DNA of 64,000 bases from Shewanella hafniensis (GCF_019655335.1 NZ_BPFD01000007.1:37770-101769), one strand, 5' to 3'. Shown: positions 18,713 to 28,161, counted from the first letter of the stretch. Notes: a model not told the origin generated them from the sequence alone. Program-made: numbers and translations.

Positions 18713-20734
18713 TTAAACAATCAGGCTGCAAACAACCCGATCACGCCCCTGTTCCTTTGCAAGATACAAGTTATTGTCGGCTTGCTTAAGCCAGTGCTCT
18801 AAAGAGTCGCTATAGGTGGCATTGGCAATCACAGCGCCAATACTCGCCGTGACATTGAAGCTTCGATTATCTTGCGGATTGATTATCATAGTATCAGCGA
18901 GTTGCTGTTTAAATTCATTAAGATGTGCTTCGACTTTCAGGGCATTACACATAGGCAAAATCAGTAGAAACTCTTCGCCGCCATAGCGCGAGATTAAATC
19001 AATATCCCGTTTGAAGAGTAACGTTAAGAGTTTAGCAACCACTTTTAAACACTCGTCGCCGCCCAAATGACCATAAGTATCATTGATTTGTTTGAAGTGG
19101 TCTAAGTCCATTATGGCAAGTGTCATGGCATCTTGACCCCGTTCGCACATCTGTTGGATGAGCGGGAATTGGTGTTCGGTATAGCGGCGATTATAGAGAT
19201 TCGTCAGCGGATCGCGCTCGGCTAAATCCTTTAATTTCACATTAGCGGCCTCTAAATCTTGGGTGCGCTGCTGTACTTTTTGTTCAAGTTCTTGTTGGTG
19301 TTCGAGTAAGGCTTGTTGGTTTGAGGCTAAACTTTCATACAAGCTATAGATCTCTTTAGGGGTACTTTTATCGAGTAGATCATGTTCAAACTTCTCGTCA
19401 CTGACTTTTTCTTGCTTAGCGGGACCGAAATGCTGCGCTAAAAGCGACAGAGGTTCGGTCAGTAACTTACTGATGGCTTTAGTAATAAAAAAGGCGCCGA
19501 CTAAGGAGCAAAACAGCAAAATTACCGTGTTGACATATTGGCGTTCAGCCAGTTTTAAAAGCGGCACAAAAGGTTCTAAAACATAGAGTTGCCAACCATT
19601 GCTTAACTTATGCTGGGCATAGATGTACTCAGGGGTATTTGAATCTAGATTATGCAGGTTCATCAGTTGAAGCCGGGCGCGATATATCTCGCTGCCTTTG
19701 CTGAATGACAAGGGGGTGAACGGTGCGAGTCCTAATCCTTCTGAGGCATAAATCAGATTATTGTTCTCATCGGTCAGTAAAATAGATTGCTGCTCATGGT
19801 GCAGGTTTTGTTTATCTATGCTGGAAAAATAGCGTAAATCTAAGCTGCCTTCGACTATCCCTCTGGCTTGATTGGGAGCATTTGGACTAAAAATGGGGGC
19901 ACTGATGGCAACGATCACGTCATTACCAAAACCTCTACCGATAAATGCGGGTGATACAAAGGTTTTATGGTTATAAAACGCTTGGATAAAGTATTCCCTA
20001 TCCATCACAGAAGGGATTTCTGCTAGGCGGTCTAACTCCACGATATTGGCCATTGGACTGGCAGCGAGCAAATTGCCTTGTTCATTCGCAATCAGCATAG
20101 TTTTAAAGCCTTGATTGCTATCATGTATGCTCGATAGCAATGCCTGCCACTCATTGATGCCAGCGTTCGACAGACTCAAAAACTTGGCCGTGCTAGCGAT
20201 GACTTGCGTGTTGTAAGCGAGGTAGTTATCGGTTGCATGGCTCAAATGAGTTGCCGTATCGTCCAGATTGCGATTAATCATCACTTGTTGTTTATCAATA
20301 AAAAAGTGATTAAAAGCTAAGGATGAGACCAATAAGCTCACAGTAATAATTAAGGTAAACAAATAACTGAGCTGCGAGCTAAAAGTACGGCGATTAAGAT
20401 TGGTCAGCTTGCCTTTAAAATGCCATAGACTTGGAATAGCAACCACACAGAGTTCACCAATTGCAGCGTAAATCATGCCATTAACGGCTTGTTTGATCGC
20501 GGTAAAAGGAATGTGGCTGGCGGGCATTTTAGCAATGACTGCCACATAAATGGCTAACAGCGGGATCCCCAATAACACCCAATAACTCACACTGGCATAG
20601 AGTATTTGAATATCTCGGCGCCTTGCAAAACCAAGCCATAATGCTTCGAGTAAAAACAGTAAATACACGTGGGGGCTCGACCACACGATCATGAGCCCGT
20701 TGCGGTAAATAGGGCGGTGATCAACGCATACCAA
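18713..20734 (-). CDS. Diguanylate cyclase with membrane sensor region, main part of a frameshifted gene
   Basis: 673 aa. Several membrane segments precede a periplasmic sensor region (about 150-410, Cache-like), another TM (about 416-440), a coiled coil (about 470-510) and a C-terminal GGDEF domain. The domain has DPLTNLYNRRY, DLDHFKQINDTYGH and an intact active site SRYGGEEF. An RxxD inhibitory site (RDID) lies just before it. The enzyme would make c-di-GMP from two GTP. The reading frame of the first membrane segments continues upstream only in another frame (20689-20946), so the natural protein is probably longer and broken by a one-base shift near 20697-20706. Confidence 0.85.
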   Translation of the reverse strand: MVCVDHRPIYRNGLMIVWSSPHVYLLFLLEALWLGFARRRDIQILYASVSYWVLLGIPLLAIYVAVIAKMPASHIPFTAIKQAVNGMIYAAIGELCVVAIPSLWHFKGKLTNLNRRTFSSQLSYLFTLIITVSLLVSSLAFNHFFIDKQQVMINRNLDDTATHLSHATDNYLAYNTQVIASTAKFLSLSNAGINEWQALLSSIHDSNQGFKTMLIANEQGNLLAASPMANIVELDRLAEIPSVMDREYFIQAFYNHKTFVSPAFIGRGFGNDVIVAISAPIFSPNAPNQARGIVEGSLDLRYFSSIDKQNLHHEQQSILLTDENNNLIYASEGLGLAPFTPLSFSKGSEIYRARLQLMNLHNLDSNTPEYIYAQHKLSNGWQLYVLEPFVPLLKLAERQYVNTVILLFCSLVGAFFITKAISKLLTEPLSLLAQHFGPAKQEKVSDEKFEHDLLDKSTPKEIYSLYESLASNQQALLEHQQELEQKVQQRTQDLEAANVKLKDLAERDPLTNLYNRRYTEHQFPLIQQMCERGQDAMTLAIMDLDHFKQINDTYGHLGGDECLKVVAKLLTLLFKRDIDLISRYGGEEFLLILPMCNALKVEAHLNEFKQQLADTMIINPQDNRSFNVTASIGAVIANATYSDSLEHWLKQADNNLYLAKEQGRDRVVCSLIV

Positions 20735-20946
20735 GGCCCTAAGAGTATTGCCACTATCACCACGGCCACGTTGCCGAGAATCAATTGCACATTAGCGAAT
20801 AGAGGGATGGGAAAAAGATTCAGGACTAAGCCGAATACCCCCAGAATAATTGCCAGTCTGAGATGGGCGGTTTGGAAGGCGGGTAAATGCAAAGAAAAGT
20901 CCCTTTGAAAATTTGCTTGTGTTAACTGTCTGTGATTATGGCACAA
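20689..20946 (-). pseudogene. N-terminal fragment of the diguanylate cyclase sensor, out of frame
   Basis: This 85-codon frame encodes two hydrophobic segments (LRLAIILGVFGLVLNLFPI and QLILGNVAVVIVAILLG). It ends ITALFTATGS-stop exactly where the downstream frame reads GLMIVWSSPHVYLLF. Adding one base in the GGGCTC stretch joins them as ATG-LMIVW within one continuous membrane domain. Translation may begin at the TTG at 20892, which has AAAGGGA upstream, rather than the TTG at 20946. It could be a real mutation or a sequencing error in a short G run. Confidence 0.7.
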
Positions 20947-21404
20947 ATAAACCCAATGCCTCTATCCCAGAGCTTCAATTGAAGTCCCCAATATAAAGCC
21001 ATAATAGAAATGAATTGTAGGAACAGATTATGGGAACGGATTAAAGAAATGAATTATTGAGACGAATTATAGAAAGGAATAGTGCCACTGCTTTATCTGG
21101 GTAAACATAGGCTGAATTCTGGTCAGTAACAGACTGATGATTAGCAGAGTCAACGTATGAGGCCATTTCCGAACGGTTATCGACGAAAATTGTGTCATTC
21201 AGAACATAAACTAAGCAGTCGATCAAAGAGATGTAATGAAGCCCTTGCGCAGTTGCAAGGCAATTGCTACAGTTCTGGCTCACTTAAGATAAACCCCATA
21301 AACAGTATCTTAAGTGATTAGTGATTGAAGAAATTAGCTTGAAATAGCCACTAAGTTATAACGGACTAAATCAACGCTGATAATACAATTCACTTAAAAA
21401 ATTT
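20947..21404. other. Gap upstream of tRNA-Pro
   Basis: AT-rich, with loosely repeated GAAATGAATT-like words between 21010 and 21080. An 80-codon minus-strand ORF (21041-21283) has no family likeness or good start and is not called. The tRNA promoter should be here, but I cannot place it firmly. Confidence 0.45.
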
Positions 21405-21481
21405 CGGTATGTAGCGCAGCCCGGTAGCGCACTGTCATGGGGTGTCAGGGGTCGGAGGTTCGAATCCTCTCATACCGACCA
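21405..21481 (+). tRNA. proL: tRNA-Pro(GGG)
   Basis: 77 nt including an encoded CCA. The acceptor CGGTATG pairs with CATACCG, the D arm is GCGCAGCCCGGTAGCGC, and the T arm is GAGGTTCGAATCCTC. The anticodon loop ATGGGGT gives GGG, reading CCC and CCU proline codons. The T-T opposition in the anticodon stem also occurs in E. coli proL, so it is not a defect. A strong terminator follows. Confidence 0.96.
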
Positions 21482-21537
21482 AATTAAATGCTTAATTGTT
21501 AGGCTGTTTTAATTATTAAGATAAGTGACAGTTAAGT

Positions 21538-21586
21538 AAAAACAAAACCCCGTGGTAGCATTGCTATACGGGGTTTTGTTTTTTTA
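21538..21586 (+). terminator. Intrinsic terminator of tRNA-Pro
   Basis: Long stem AAAACAAAACCCCG / CGGGGTTTTGTTTT around a 16-nt loop, followed by T residues. Confidence 0.92.
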
Positions 21587-21752
21587 TATCTTTTTTGTGG
21601 TCATGAGGACTAACGATAATCGTTTAAGCTCCAGTAGTCGACTTCATTGGTACAGTTAAGACAAAAATTCTTAACGTGAAATGACACGTTTCACATCGAT
21701 ATTTGCATTCGCCATTTAGCATTTAAGACATTATTGAGTAGGACATTTACCT

Positions 21753-22349
21753 ATGCGCGCGTTTGTTTTACGAGCAAGATCAGCACCTACTGACAGTCAG
21801 TTGTTTTTGGCTTCTGTCGGCCAAGAGGCGCACACCGAGATTTTGGCTCATACCCTGATGAACACTATCTTTGTGGCTCAGTCCCATCGAAACGATGTTG
21901 TTGTTTATTTGGTGTTAGAAAGTACCCATGATTTTTCCCGCACTATCAGCTTCGATACTCGAAATATTTGCCATATTGGCGGTTTCCACGAACAAGCTTT
22001 GCTGACCAAAATTGCCAAGGCCTTAGATATTTCTCGGGGCATGACGAAAGAGCAAACTCGCGTTGTGGATGAGGGCATTACTGTGAGCACCATCAGTTTT
22101 GAAAAGCTGGTGCAGGACCTCGCGTTGGATTATCAATTGTTTATGATGGATAAGAAGGGCACTTCTATCCGTGAGCAGGAGTTTGTGGGGAATCCGTGCT
22201 TTTTGCTGACCGATCATATTCCTATGCCGAAGAAAAGTTTTAATACCTTGAAACGACTCGGTGCGCAAAAGATCAGCCTTGGGCCCAAGATGCTGTTTGC
22301 TTCCCAGTGCGTGGTATTGATCCATAATGAATTGGATATCAATCAGTAG
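21753..22349 (+). CDS. TrmY-like putative pseudouridine methyltransferase (SPOUT superfamily)
   Basis: 198 aa. The opening MRAFVLRARSAPTD and the late block GAQKISLGPKMLFASQCVVLIHNELD match the TrmY (DUF358/COG1901) family. Its C-terminal half forms the knotted SAM-binding SPOUT fold. Archaeal TrmY N1-methylates pseudouridine 54 in tRNA. Bacterial homologues occur in Vibrio and Shewanella, but most bacterial tRNAs carry T at position 54, so their substrate is uncertain. The gene lies 272 bp after tRNA-Pro(GGG) on the same strand, though a terminator separates them. A GTGAAA-N7-TTTCAC palindrome is at 21676-21694, upstream of the start. Confidence 0.82.
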   Translation: MRAFVLRARSAPTDSQLFLASVGQEAHTEILAHTLMNTIFVAQSHRNDVVVYLVLESTHDFSRTISFDTRNICHIGGFHEQALLTKIAKALDISRGMTKEQTRVVDEGITVSTISFEKLVQDLALDYQLFMMDKKGTSIREQEFVGNPCFLLTDHIPMPKKSFNTLKRLGAQKISLGPKMLFASQCVVLIHNELDINQ

Positions 22350-22411
22350 CCGCTGAGTCTTATGTATCCGTTGCTAACGCTGACTATTCCTGTGCGGCAA
22401 CTTGTGTGCGG

Positions 22412-22442
22412 AACCCCATTTTTAAATGGGGTTTTATATTTT
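22412..22442. terminator. Terminator between the TrmY-like and LysR genes
   Basis: AACCCCATTT / AAATGGGGTT hairpin followed by TTATATTTT on the plus strand. It lies between convergent genes and overlaps the last codons of the LysR gene. Confidence 0.8.
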
Positions 22443-23300
22443 CCCCTTTAAAAATGTAATCGCTTTTTGGGCTCTGCGTGACAAGGGCCATTCCGCGCGG
22501 TGGATAAGCCAAATGGTGTCTACAACTTGGCTGCCACATTCAACAACATAGATATCTTGTTGTCGTTCAAAGGCTTTGCGTGCGTATTGCGGGATGACTG
22601 TAAATCCGAGCCCTTTTGCGACAGGTTCGAGGATCAGGCTGATTTGGTTGGTAAATCCCCTACAGGGAATGTCTTGAATACCGGGATGACTTGGATATTT
22701 ACGGCTAAGCAGCCGAGTGGCCATGGCTTCGCCATCGGGATGGGAGATAAACCCTAGCCGTTGTAAATCAACCCACTCATGTTGTTTATGGCTTGCAGGT
22801 ACCACAAGCTCAAGCGGCTCTTCGGTGAAATGCGTGCTGTGAATACGAGGATCGGAAGGTTTTAAGGTCACCATGCCTATTTCATGTTCATTGGCTAACA
22901 CTGAGGCGACTATTTCACTGTCAGGGGCAAAACGGTGGCGAATGTTTAACGCCGGAAAGGCTTGTTGTAGTTCGATTAATAACGGAAAGAGTGTTAAACC
23001 AATACTCCCCGGAGTGATAAGGCTAATATCGCCGACCTCAGCATCATCATGGACTAGTTTCTGCTGTAGGCGTTTTTGCGCGCATTCGACGTCTTTAACG
23101 TAGGTCAGCAGGTTTTCGCCAATCGGAGTTATTTCAAGTTGACGGGGGCGGCGTAAAAACAGTGTGCCGTATTCTTCTTCTAAGCGACTGATATGTTGGC
23201 TCACTGCCGCTTGGGTGATACCTATGGCTTCGGCGGTTCGGGTGAAGTTACCTTTCTCGACCAGAACCGCAAAGGTGTGTAACCACTGTGGATTTATCAT
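22434..23300 (-). CDS. LysR-family transcriptional regulator
   Basis: 288 aa from the ATG at 23300; a TTG two codons upstream is less likely. The N-terminal winged helix-turn-helix shows NFTRTAEAIGITQAAVSQHI, with the recognition helix about residues 29-48. The C-terminal half is a periplasmic-binding-protein-like effector domain (about 90-288). It is divergent from the old-yellow-enzyme gene with 118 bp between the starts, the usual geometry for a LysR regulator of its neighbour. The regulated gene and effector are inferred, not shown. Confidence 0.9.
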   Translation of the reverse strand: MINPQWLHTFAVLVEKGNFTRTAEAIGITQAAVSQHISRLEEEYGTLFLRRPRQLEITPIGENLLTYVKDVECAQKRLQQKLVHDDAEVGDISLITPGSIGLTLFPLLIELQQAFPALNIRHRFAPDSEIVASVLANEHEIGMVTLKPSDPRIHSTHFTEEPLELVVPASHKQHEWVDLQRLGFISHPDGEAMATRLLSRKYPSHPGIQDIPCRGFTNQISLILEPVAKGLGFTVIPQYARKAFERQQDIYVVECGSQVVDTIWLIHRAEWPLSRRAQKAITFLKGKI

Positions 23301-23418
23301 AAGCAAACTTTATCAACTCTATAATCTGTGCGTGCTTTTAATTATGGCATGATAAGGCTAGTCTGTCGTCATTCAGTATTCCATTTCTTTTTGATTCTAT
23401 TTGACACAGGAAACACCT

Positions 23419-24525
23419 ATGGCCGATCTATTTTCATCCTTCAAACTTAAAGAAATTACTCTCAAAAATCGTATTGCCGTTGCGCCCATGTGCCAATATC
23501 AAGCCACGGACGGACTCATCAACGACTGGCATCAGGTGCATTACTCTAGCCTTGCCCGTGGCGGAGCGGGTCTTGTTGTGGTTGAAGCCACTGCGGTTTC
23601 TCCTGAAGGACGTATTACCCCAAAATGCCTCGGACTGTGGAATGAAGAGCAAGCCCAAGGTCTAGCTAAGGTGGCCAGCGCGATTAAAAATGCCGGCGCA
23701 GTGGCGGGGATTCAGATTGGTCATGCGGGCCGTAAAGCGAGTGCCAATATCCCGTGGGAAGGCGATGATCATATTCCCAATGGTGAAGGACAAGGCTGGC
23801 AACCAATTGCGCCGTCTGCCGTTGCTTTCGGTGCAAACTTACCTAAAGTACCAACGGCTATGACGATTGAAGACATTGAGCGCGTTAAAGCAGACTTTGT
23901 GGCGGCGGCCAAACGGGCTTTAGCGGCAGGATTTGAATGGTTAGAGCTGCATTTCGCCCACGGTTATTTAGCCCAAAGTTTCTTCTCAACCTATGCCAAT
24001 GAACGCACCGACCAATATGGTGGTAATGCCGAAGGGCGTGGACGTTTTTTGTTAGAAACCATTGCCGCAGTCAGAGACGTTTGGCCACAGCATTTACCCT
24101 TAACGGCGCGATTTGGCGTGATTGAATTCGACCATAAAGATGAAGAAACACTGACGGAATCGATAGCCTTGGTGAAGCAATTTAAGCAAGCGGGGCTCGA
24201 TATGCTGAACGTCAGCATTTGCTTCTCGACCCCAACGGCAAATATTCCCTGGAGTCCTGCATTTTTGGCGCCTATTGCCGCGCGGGTTCGTCAAGAAGTG
24301 GGGTTCCCCGTTGCGACGTCTTGGGGTATGGATGATCCACATCAAGCCAATGCTGCCATTGAAGATGAACAAATGGATTTAGTGATGATAGGTAAAGCCT
24401 TTTTAGCGAATCCACATTGGCCATATCAAGCGGCGCAAACCTTGAAAATTGCGCGCCCATCTTGGGTATTACCCGCTTCTTACGCCCATTGGTTAGCGCG
24501 TTACTCCACGGTTAAAGCCGATTGA
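23419..24525 (+). CDS. NADH:flavin oxidoreductase, old yellow enzyme family (YqjM-like)
   Basis: 368 aa from the ATG at 23419, which has AGGAAA upstream; the TTG at 23401 is rejected. It is an FMN-dependent TIM-barrel ene-reductase using NAD(P)H to reduce activated C=C bonds. The motif VAPMCQYQA carries the Cys typical of the YqjM subgroup. HFAHGYLAQSFFS and the QYGGNAEGRGRFLLE segment are family hallmarks, and IGHAGRKA holds the substrate-binding His. Shewanella encode several such enzymes. The divergent LysR gene is a candidate regulator. The physiological substrate is unknown. Confidence 0.92.
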   Translation: MADLFSSFKLKEITLKNRIAVAPMCQYQATDGLINDWHQVHYSSLARGGAGLVVVEATAVSPEGRITPKCLGLWNEEQAQGLAKVASAIKNAGAVAGIQIGHAGRKASANIPWEGDDHIPNGEGQGWQPIAPSAVAFGANLPKVPTAMTIEDIERVKADFVAAAKRALAAGFEWLELHFAHGYLAQSFFSTYANERTDQYGGNAEGRGRFLLETIAAVRDVWPQHLPLTARFGVIEFDHKDEETLTESIALVKQFKQAGLDMLNVSICFSTPTANIPWSPAFLAPIAARVRQEVGFPVATSWGMDDPHQANAAIEDEQMDLVMIGKAFLANPHWPYQAAQTLKIARPSWVLPASYAHWLARYSTVKAD

Positions 24526-24529
24526 TTTT

Positions 24530-24601
24530 GAGCTGACGTGATTGCGAGCTGACATGATTGTGAACTGGCATAATTGCGAGTTTACTTGAGAGTGAGCTGA
24601 C
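24530..24601 (+). repeat. 16-bp minisatellite, about 4.5 copies
   Basis: Successive units at 24530, 24546, 24562, 24578 and 24594 begin GAGCTGAC, GAGCTGAC, GAACTGGC, GAGTTTAC and GAGCTGAC. It starts 5 bp after the oxidoreductase stop and lies before its terminator, so it would be transcribed as 3' UTR. Confidence 0.75.
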
Positions 24602-24680
24602 TTTTATCGTTTATGCATGATAGATAACAGGCTTGATTGTGTACAAGGTAAAGTAGGCCTCAAGATTCAGCCCAAGTCTT

Positions 24681-24711
24681 AAAAGCCGTTATCCATGGAT
24701 AGCGGCTTTTT
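24681..24711 (+). terminator. Intrinsic terminator of the oxidoreductase gene
   Basis: AAAAGCCGTTATCC / GGATAGCGGCTTTT hairpin with a T tail, 155 bp past the stop. Between here and 24889 I see no gene. Confidence 0.85.
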
Positions 24712-24889
24712 GCTTTGTGAATACACCATATTTAGGTTGCAGGCACCGCGCGGCTGTAGCTTATATCAGACTCAGACTCAGATACTGTACTCTGATATTA
24801 ATCTCTTATAGTGAGCTTTGAGCTGGGATTAGTGCGGTATTGAGAACTGGACTCTGACTTTTAGGCACTCATCCTGCCGTGTAGGGAAT

Positions 24890-24922
24890 AAAAAAGCCCC
24901 AATCCGCAGGGAATGGGGCTTG
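24890..24922 (-). terminator. Intrinsic terminator of yejM
   Basis: On the minus strand AAGCCCCATTCC / GGATTGGGGCTT is followed by TTTTATT. Confidence 0.88.
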
Positions 24923-24941
24923 TTCGAGAAAAGGATTGAGA

Positions 24942-26729
24942 CTAGTGATTATAGAAACGTCGACCTTCGCGCATCACTTCAATCAACTCTGGCGCACTCA
25001 TTTTCTTATTGAGCCTATGTTCATAGTTTTCATCGTAAATACGGTATTTGCCGTGGCGGTCAATCACTGTCACTTCCGCTTCTTGATAGATAGCAAAAAT
25101 ACGGCTATCACCTATGTAGATCCACGTTTCTTTACTCGGTTGCAATAAGCTGCGGCCAGCGCTGTAATCTGTGGTGTTATTGGTGCAGCCGAGCACGTGG
25201 GTCATCAAAGTCGGCGCTATGCCGTAATGGCTGGTGCGGTATTTGACCTTAGACGCGCCCGTATTAGGCCAGTGGATCACTAAGGGCACTTTGACACTCT
25301 GTGGTGACAGGTTGCGATTCGCTTCGTCACTGTTACTGGTGAACATCTTGCCATTTACCCCAGTGATAATCACTAAGGTGTCGTTGGGCACATTGGCCAG
25401 CATTGCCTTAAGTTGTTGATCGACAAAATACAGTGATTGGCGATATTGATTAAACAGCACCTTTTGCGCTGGCATAAGGTCGGGATTGGCTTTCACGGTT
25501 TCAATGCCAAGGAAACCCACAGGAGTATCGAAATTTTCCGGCGCTTTTAAATTAACGAGCGCAAACCAAGGTTTATTTTGGATGCTGTGCCACTCGTTAA
25601 AACTGGCCACTGTGTGCAAGTCGGCATCGGCGCTGCCATTGGTTTCTTTAGCTATCACAGGATTGAAGTCATTAAACATTGCCTGTGACGAACGCAAATT
25701 AAGATTGGTTTCTGGCAGGAACAATCCCAGTTCATAACCCGCTTGCTGGAAGCTTCGGGTCATTAGCGGACTGGTGCTATTAAAAATTCGCGCATCGCCA
25801 TAACTGCCTTGCAGGCCATAGAGTAGCGAAAACATGCCCGTTCTAAATTGGTTGCCGCCGCTGAAATGCTGGGTAAAAGATTGATTATTTTCAGTGTATT
25901 GCTGCAAGAATGGCATGCTTTTGCCATCGACCATATCGGCACGCAAACTATCGATGGTGATCATCAACACATTGATTTTAGTGTCAGCTTGGCAGGTCAG
26001 TGGCTGCTCTGGATAGCTGAGTACACTGGTATTGTGATTGACGTCATCGCCTTGGTATGAACCATCGATACCGTGACTTTCCATAAAGGAGCGAGCAGTC
26101 GCGGGATAAGATAAAGGATAAGTATCGTCGAAACGGGTAATTTCTGTGATATCGGCGGCATCGGCCCAAATGTGGATCAAGTGGCTGCTGATAAAACAGA
26201 TACACACTAAGGTGATAACTTTATTGCCTAAATTGAGTTTTTGGATCTTCTCTATGCGTTTCCACAAAAAATTGGCCATGGTCAGTTCAATGGCGATGAT
26301 GGCCAACGGGGTGACGATATAAGAAGTACCACGGAGCAGGGCATTGAGATCCGCCCAAGCTAAATCGAAGGCGAAGGGGCTCAAGTGCATGCCGTAATCG
26401 GCGTAAACAATCGTATCGTACAATAAGATACAGAGACTTAGAGTCGCGATTACCGCCGCGACACCTCTTAATATCTTTGAATAAGGCAATATCAAGGTCA
26501 GTGGGAACAGACAGATCAAATAGGCGATAAAGGCGAGAAAGCTAAACTGACCAATAGTGCTGACGCTCAGATAAAACCAGCCATACCAAGTTTCTGGATA
26601 CCCCACGCTGCCAAGGTATCGGCTGCCGACTATCATGGCTAATAAGCCATTGAAGAAGGCGAACCAATGCCCCCAGTTGATGAGCCGGGAAACCCGATCG
26701 CGGCTCATTTGCTTTTTTCGCTCGACCAT
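24942..26729 (-). CDS. yejM: Inner-membrane sulfatase-like protein YejM (PbgA/LapC)
   Basis: 595 aa. Five membrane segments occupy about residues 20-190, followed by a periplasmic alkaline-phosphatase/sulfatase-fold domain (about 240-580) that begins NVLMITIDSLRADMVDG. In enterobacteria YejM (PbgA, LapC) senses LPS at the outer leaflet of the inner membrane and, through LapB, sets the FtsH-dependent stability of LpxC. That role is inferred by homology. A short start alternative is the ATG seven codons in (MSRDRVSRLINWGHW). It shares its direction with yejL, and yejK is divergent, as in other gammaproteobacteria. Confidence 0.9.
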   Translation of the reverse strand: MVERKKQMSRDRVSRLINWGHWFAFFNGLLAMIVGSRYLGSVGYPETWYGWFYLSVSTIGQFSFLAFIAYLICLFPLTLILPYSKILRGVAAVIATLSLCILLYDTIVYADYGMHLSPFAFDLAWADLNALLRGTSYIVTPLAIIAIELTMANFLWKRIEKIQKLNLGNKVITLVCICFISSHLIHIWADAADITEITRFDDTYPLSYPATARSFMESHGIDGSYQGDDVNHNTSVLSYPEQPLTCQADTKINVLMITIDSLRADMVDGKSMPFLQQYTENNQSFTQHFSGGNQFRTGMFSLLYGLQGSYGDARIFNSTSPLMTRSFQQAGYELGLFLPETNLNLRSSQAMFNDFNPVIAKETNGSADADLHTVASFNEWHSIQNKPWFALVNLKAPENFDTPVGFLGIETVKANPDLMPAQKVLFNQYRQSLYFVDQQLKAMLANVPNDTLVIITGVNGKMFTSNSDEANRNLSPQSVKVPLVIHWPNTGASKVKYRTSHYGIAPTLMTHVLGCTNNTTDYSAGRSLLQPSKETWIYIGDSRIFAIYQEAEVTVIDRHGKYRIYDENYEHRLNKKMSAPELIEVMREGRRFYNH

Positions 26730-26795
26730 AGTGATCCGCTTATTCCTAAAAGGCCTTGTATCTTATATTCTTTTGATGATTATTACCCAGTTAAC

Positions 26796-27014
26796 TTACT
26801 GGGATTTAACCGATTGTGCGAGTGCTTTTGCAAATTGTTCGGCCACGGCTTGGCGCGATTCGCTGGGCACTTTACGTTCTAGCAGGTTAGTCACGCAGTT
26901 ACCCAATGCCATCAGGCTCAGGTCAGTCGGTGCTTTATGCTTTTCTAACACAGCCAATATTTCGGCGATTAATGATTCAACTTGGGTGTTTGAGTATTTC
27001 GATTGGATTGCCAT
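26796..27014 (-). CDS. yejL: YejL family protein (DUF1414)
   Basis: 72 aa from the ATG at 27014, giving [13 protein letters not shown], the typical YejL start; the longer frame to 27053 adds residues unlike the family. It is a small helical cytosolic protein of unknown function conserved beside yejM and yejK. It precedes yejM by 66 bp and is divergent from yejK with 77 bp between the starts, so a shared promoter region is likely. Confidence 0.88.
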   Translation of the reverse strand: MAIQSKYSNTQVESLIAEILAVLEKHKAPTDLSLMALGNCVTNLLERKVPSESRQAVAEQFAKALAQSVKSQ

Positions 27015-27091
27015 AATCAAAAAATGTTTCACTTTGGAATGGATTAGCGGCATATAATAGCGGATTTATCCCAGTATCACTATCAGGGCTT

Positions 27092-28120
27092 ATGAGTATT
27101 AACATCGAACACGCAATTATTCACGAGATTTCTCAGGACAGTCAGGGGCAATTGCGCTGCCGTTTGCGTCCTCAACCTCTGCTGAACGGTCAGGCGGTCG
27201 AGATGATGCTCGACGAGCTGCATCAGACTTATACGGGAAAGGCCGGTAAAGGTTTTGGCTATTTTGGTATCCATGGCGACGACGGTGAGGCCAATCCTGC
27301 TTTTGCCAATGCGCTAACTCAATACCGTGGCGGCGATTTAGGATTTGTGGAGTTTTCCGGTCAAGCCAGTAAATTACTGCAAGAAGAATTGTCGAAATAC
27401 GATTTCAGCCAAGGCGGTTTTTTGCTGATGTCTTGCTACACCAGCATCACCAGCGATTATTTGTTTGTCGCCTTATTAAGTGCTAAGTCATCGATGACTG
27501 TGCTAGACGATATGGAACTGTCGCAAAATAATCATTTGGATTTAAACAATATTCAACTGGCGGCACGTATCGATTTAACCGAGTGGCAAGCTGATAAAGA
27601 CTCGCGTAAATACATTTCCTTTATCCGTGGCCGCGCGGGACGTAAAGTGGCCGACTTTTTCCTCGACTTTATGGGCTGCGTCGAAGGTGTCAACACTAAG
27701 GCGCAAAACAAAACCTTAATGAATGCGGTTGAAGATTTTGTTGCCAGCAGTGAGTTGACGAAAGACGAGCGTCAGCAGTGCCGTAATAAAGTGTTTGAAT
27801 ATTGCAGTGAGCGCTTCGATGAAGGCGCTGACATTGAGATCAAAGACTTGGCCGATGAGTTAGCCGATCAAGGTATGGATTCTTTCTACGATTTTGCCCG
27901 TGGCGGCAGCTATGATCTCGATGAAGAGTTTCCGGCCGACAAATCGACTCTGCGCCAATTGAAGAAGTTTTCTGGTACGGGTGGCGGCGTAACCTTAAGT
28001 TTTGATGGCGGCCACTTAGGCCAACGGGTGATTTACGATCCCATTTCGGACACGATTTTAATCAAAGGCGTGCCAGCAAACTTAAAAGATCAGCTCGACC
28101 GTCGTCTTAAAGGCGAATAG
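27092..28120 (+). CDS. yejK: Nucleoid-associated protein YejK (NdpA)
   Basis: 342 aa. The N-terminal [16 protein letters not shown] and the central [20 protein letters not shown] match the 37-kDa nucleoid-associated protein family. E. coli YejK associates with the nucleoid and has been linked to topoisomerases. The protein is cytosolic with no membrane segment. It is divergent from yejL and ends in a clean terminator. Confidence 0.93.
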   Translation: MSINIEHAIIHEISQDSQGQLRCRLRPQPLLNGQAVEMMLDELHQTYTGKAGKGFGYFGIHGDDGEANPAFANALTQYRGGDLGFVEFSGQASKLLQEELSKYDFSQGGFLLMSCYTSITSDYLFVALLSAKSSMTVLDDMELSQNNHLDLNNIQLAARIDLTEWQADKDSRKYISFIRGRAGRKVADFFLDFMGCVEGVNTKAQNKTLMNAVEDFVASSELTKDERQQCRNKVFEYCSERFDEGADIEIKDLADELADQGMDSFYDFARGGSYDLDEEFPADKSTLRQLKKFSGTGGGVTLSFDGGHLGQRVIYDPISDTILIKGVPANLKDQLDRRLKGE

Positions 28121-28161
28121 CACTTAATTAATCCATCGTTTTTTAAGCGAACGAATAACCC

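Noticed and set aside
21041..21283. 80-codon minus-strand ORF before tRNA-Pro
   Set aside because: No ribosome site, no recognisable domain, AT-rich random-looking composition.
21433..21449. T-T mismatch in the tRNA-Pro anticodon stem, possible pseudo-tRNA
   Set aside because: E. coli proL has the same opposition, and all other stems pair.
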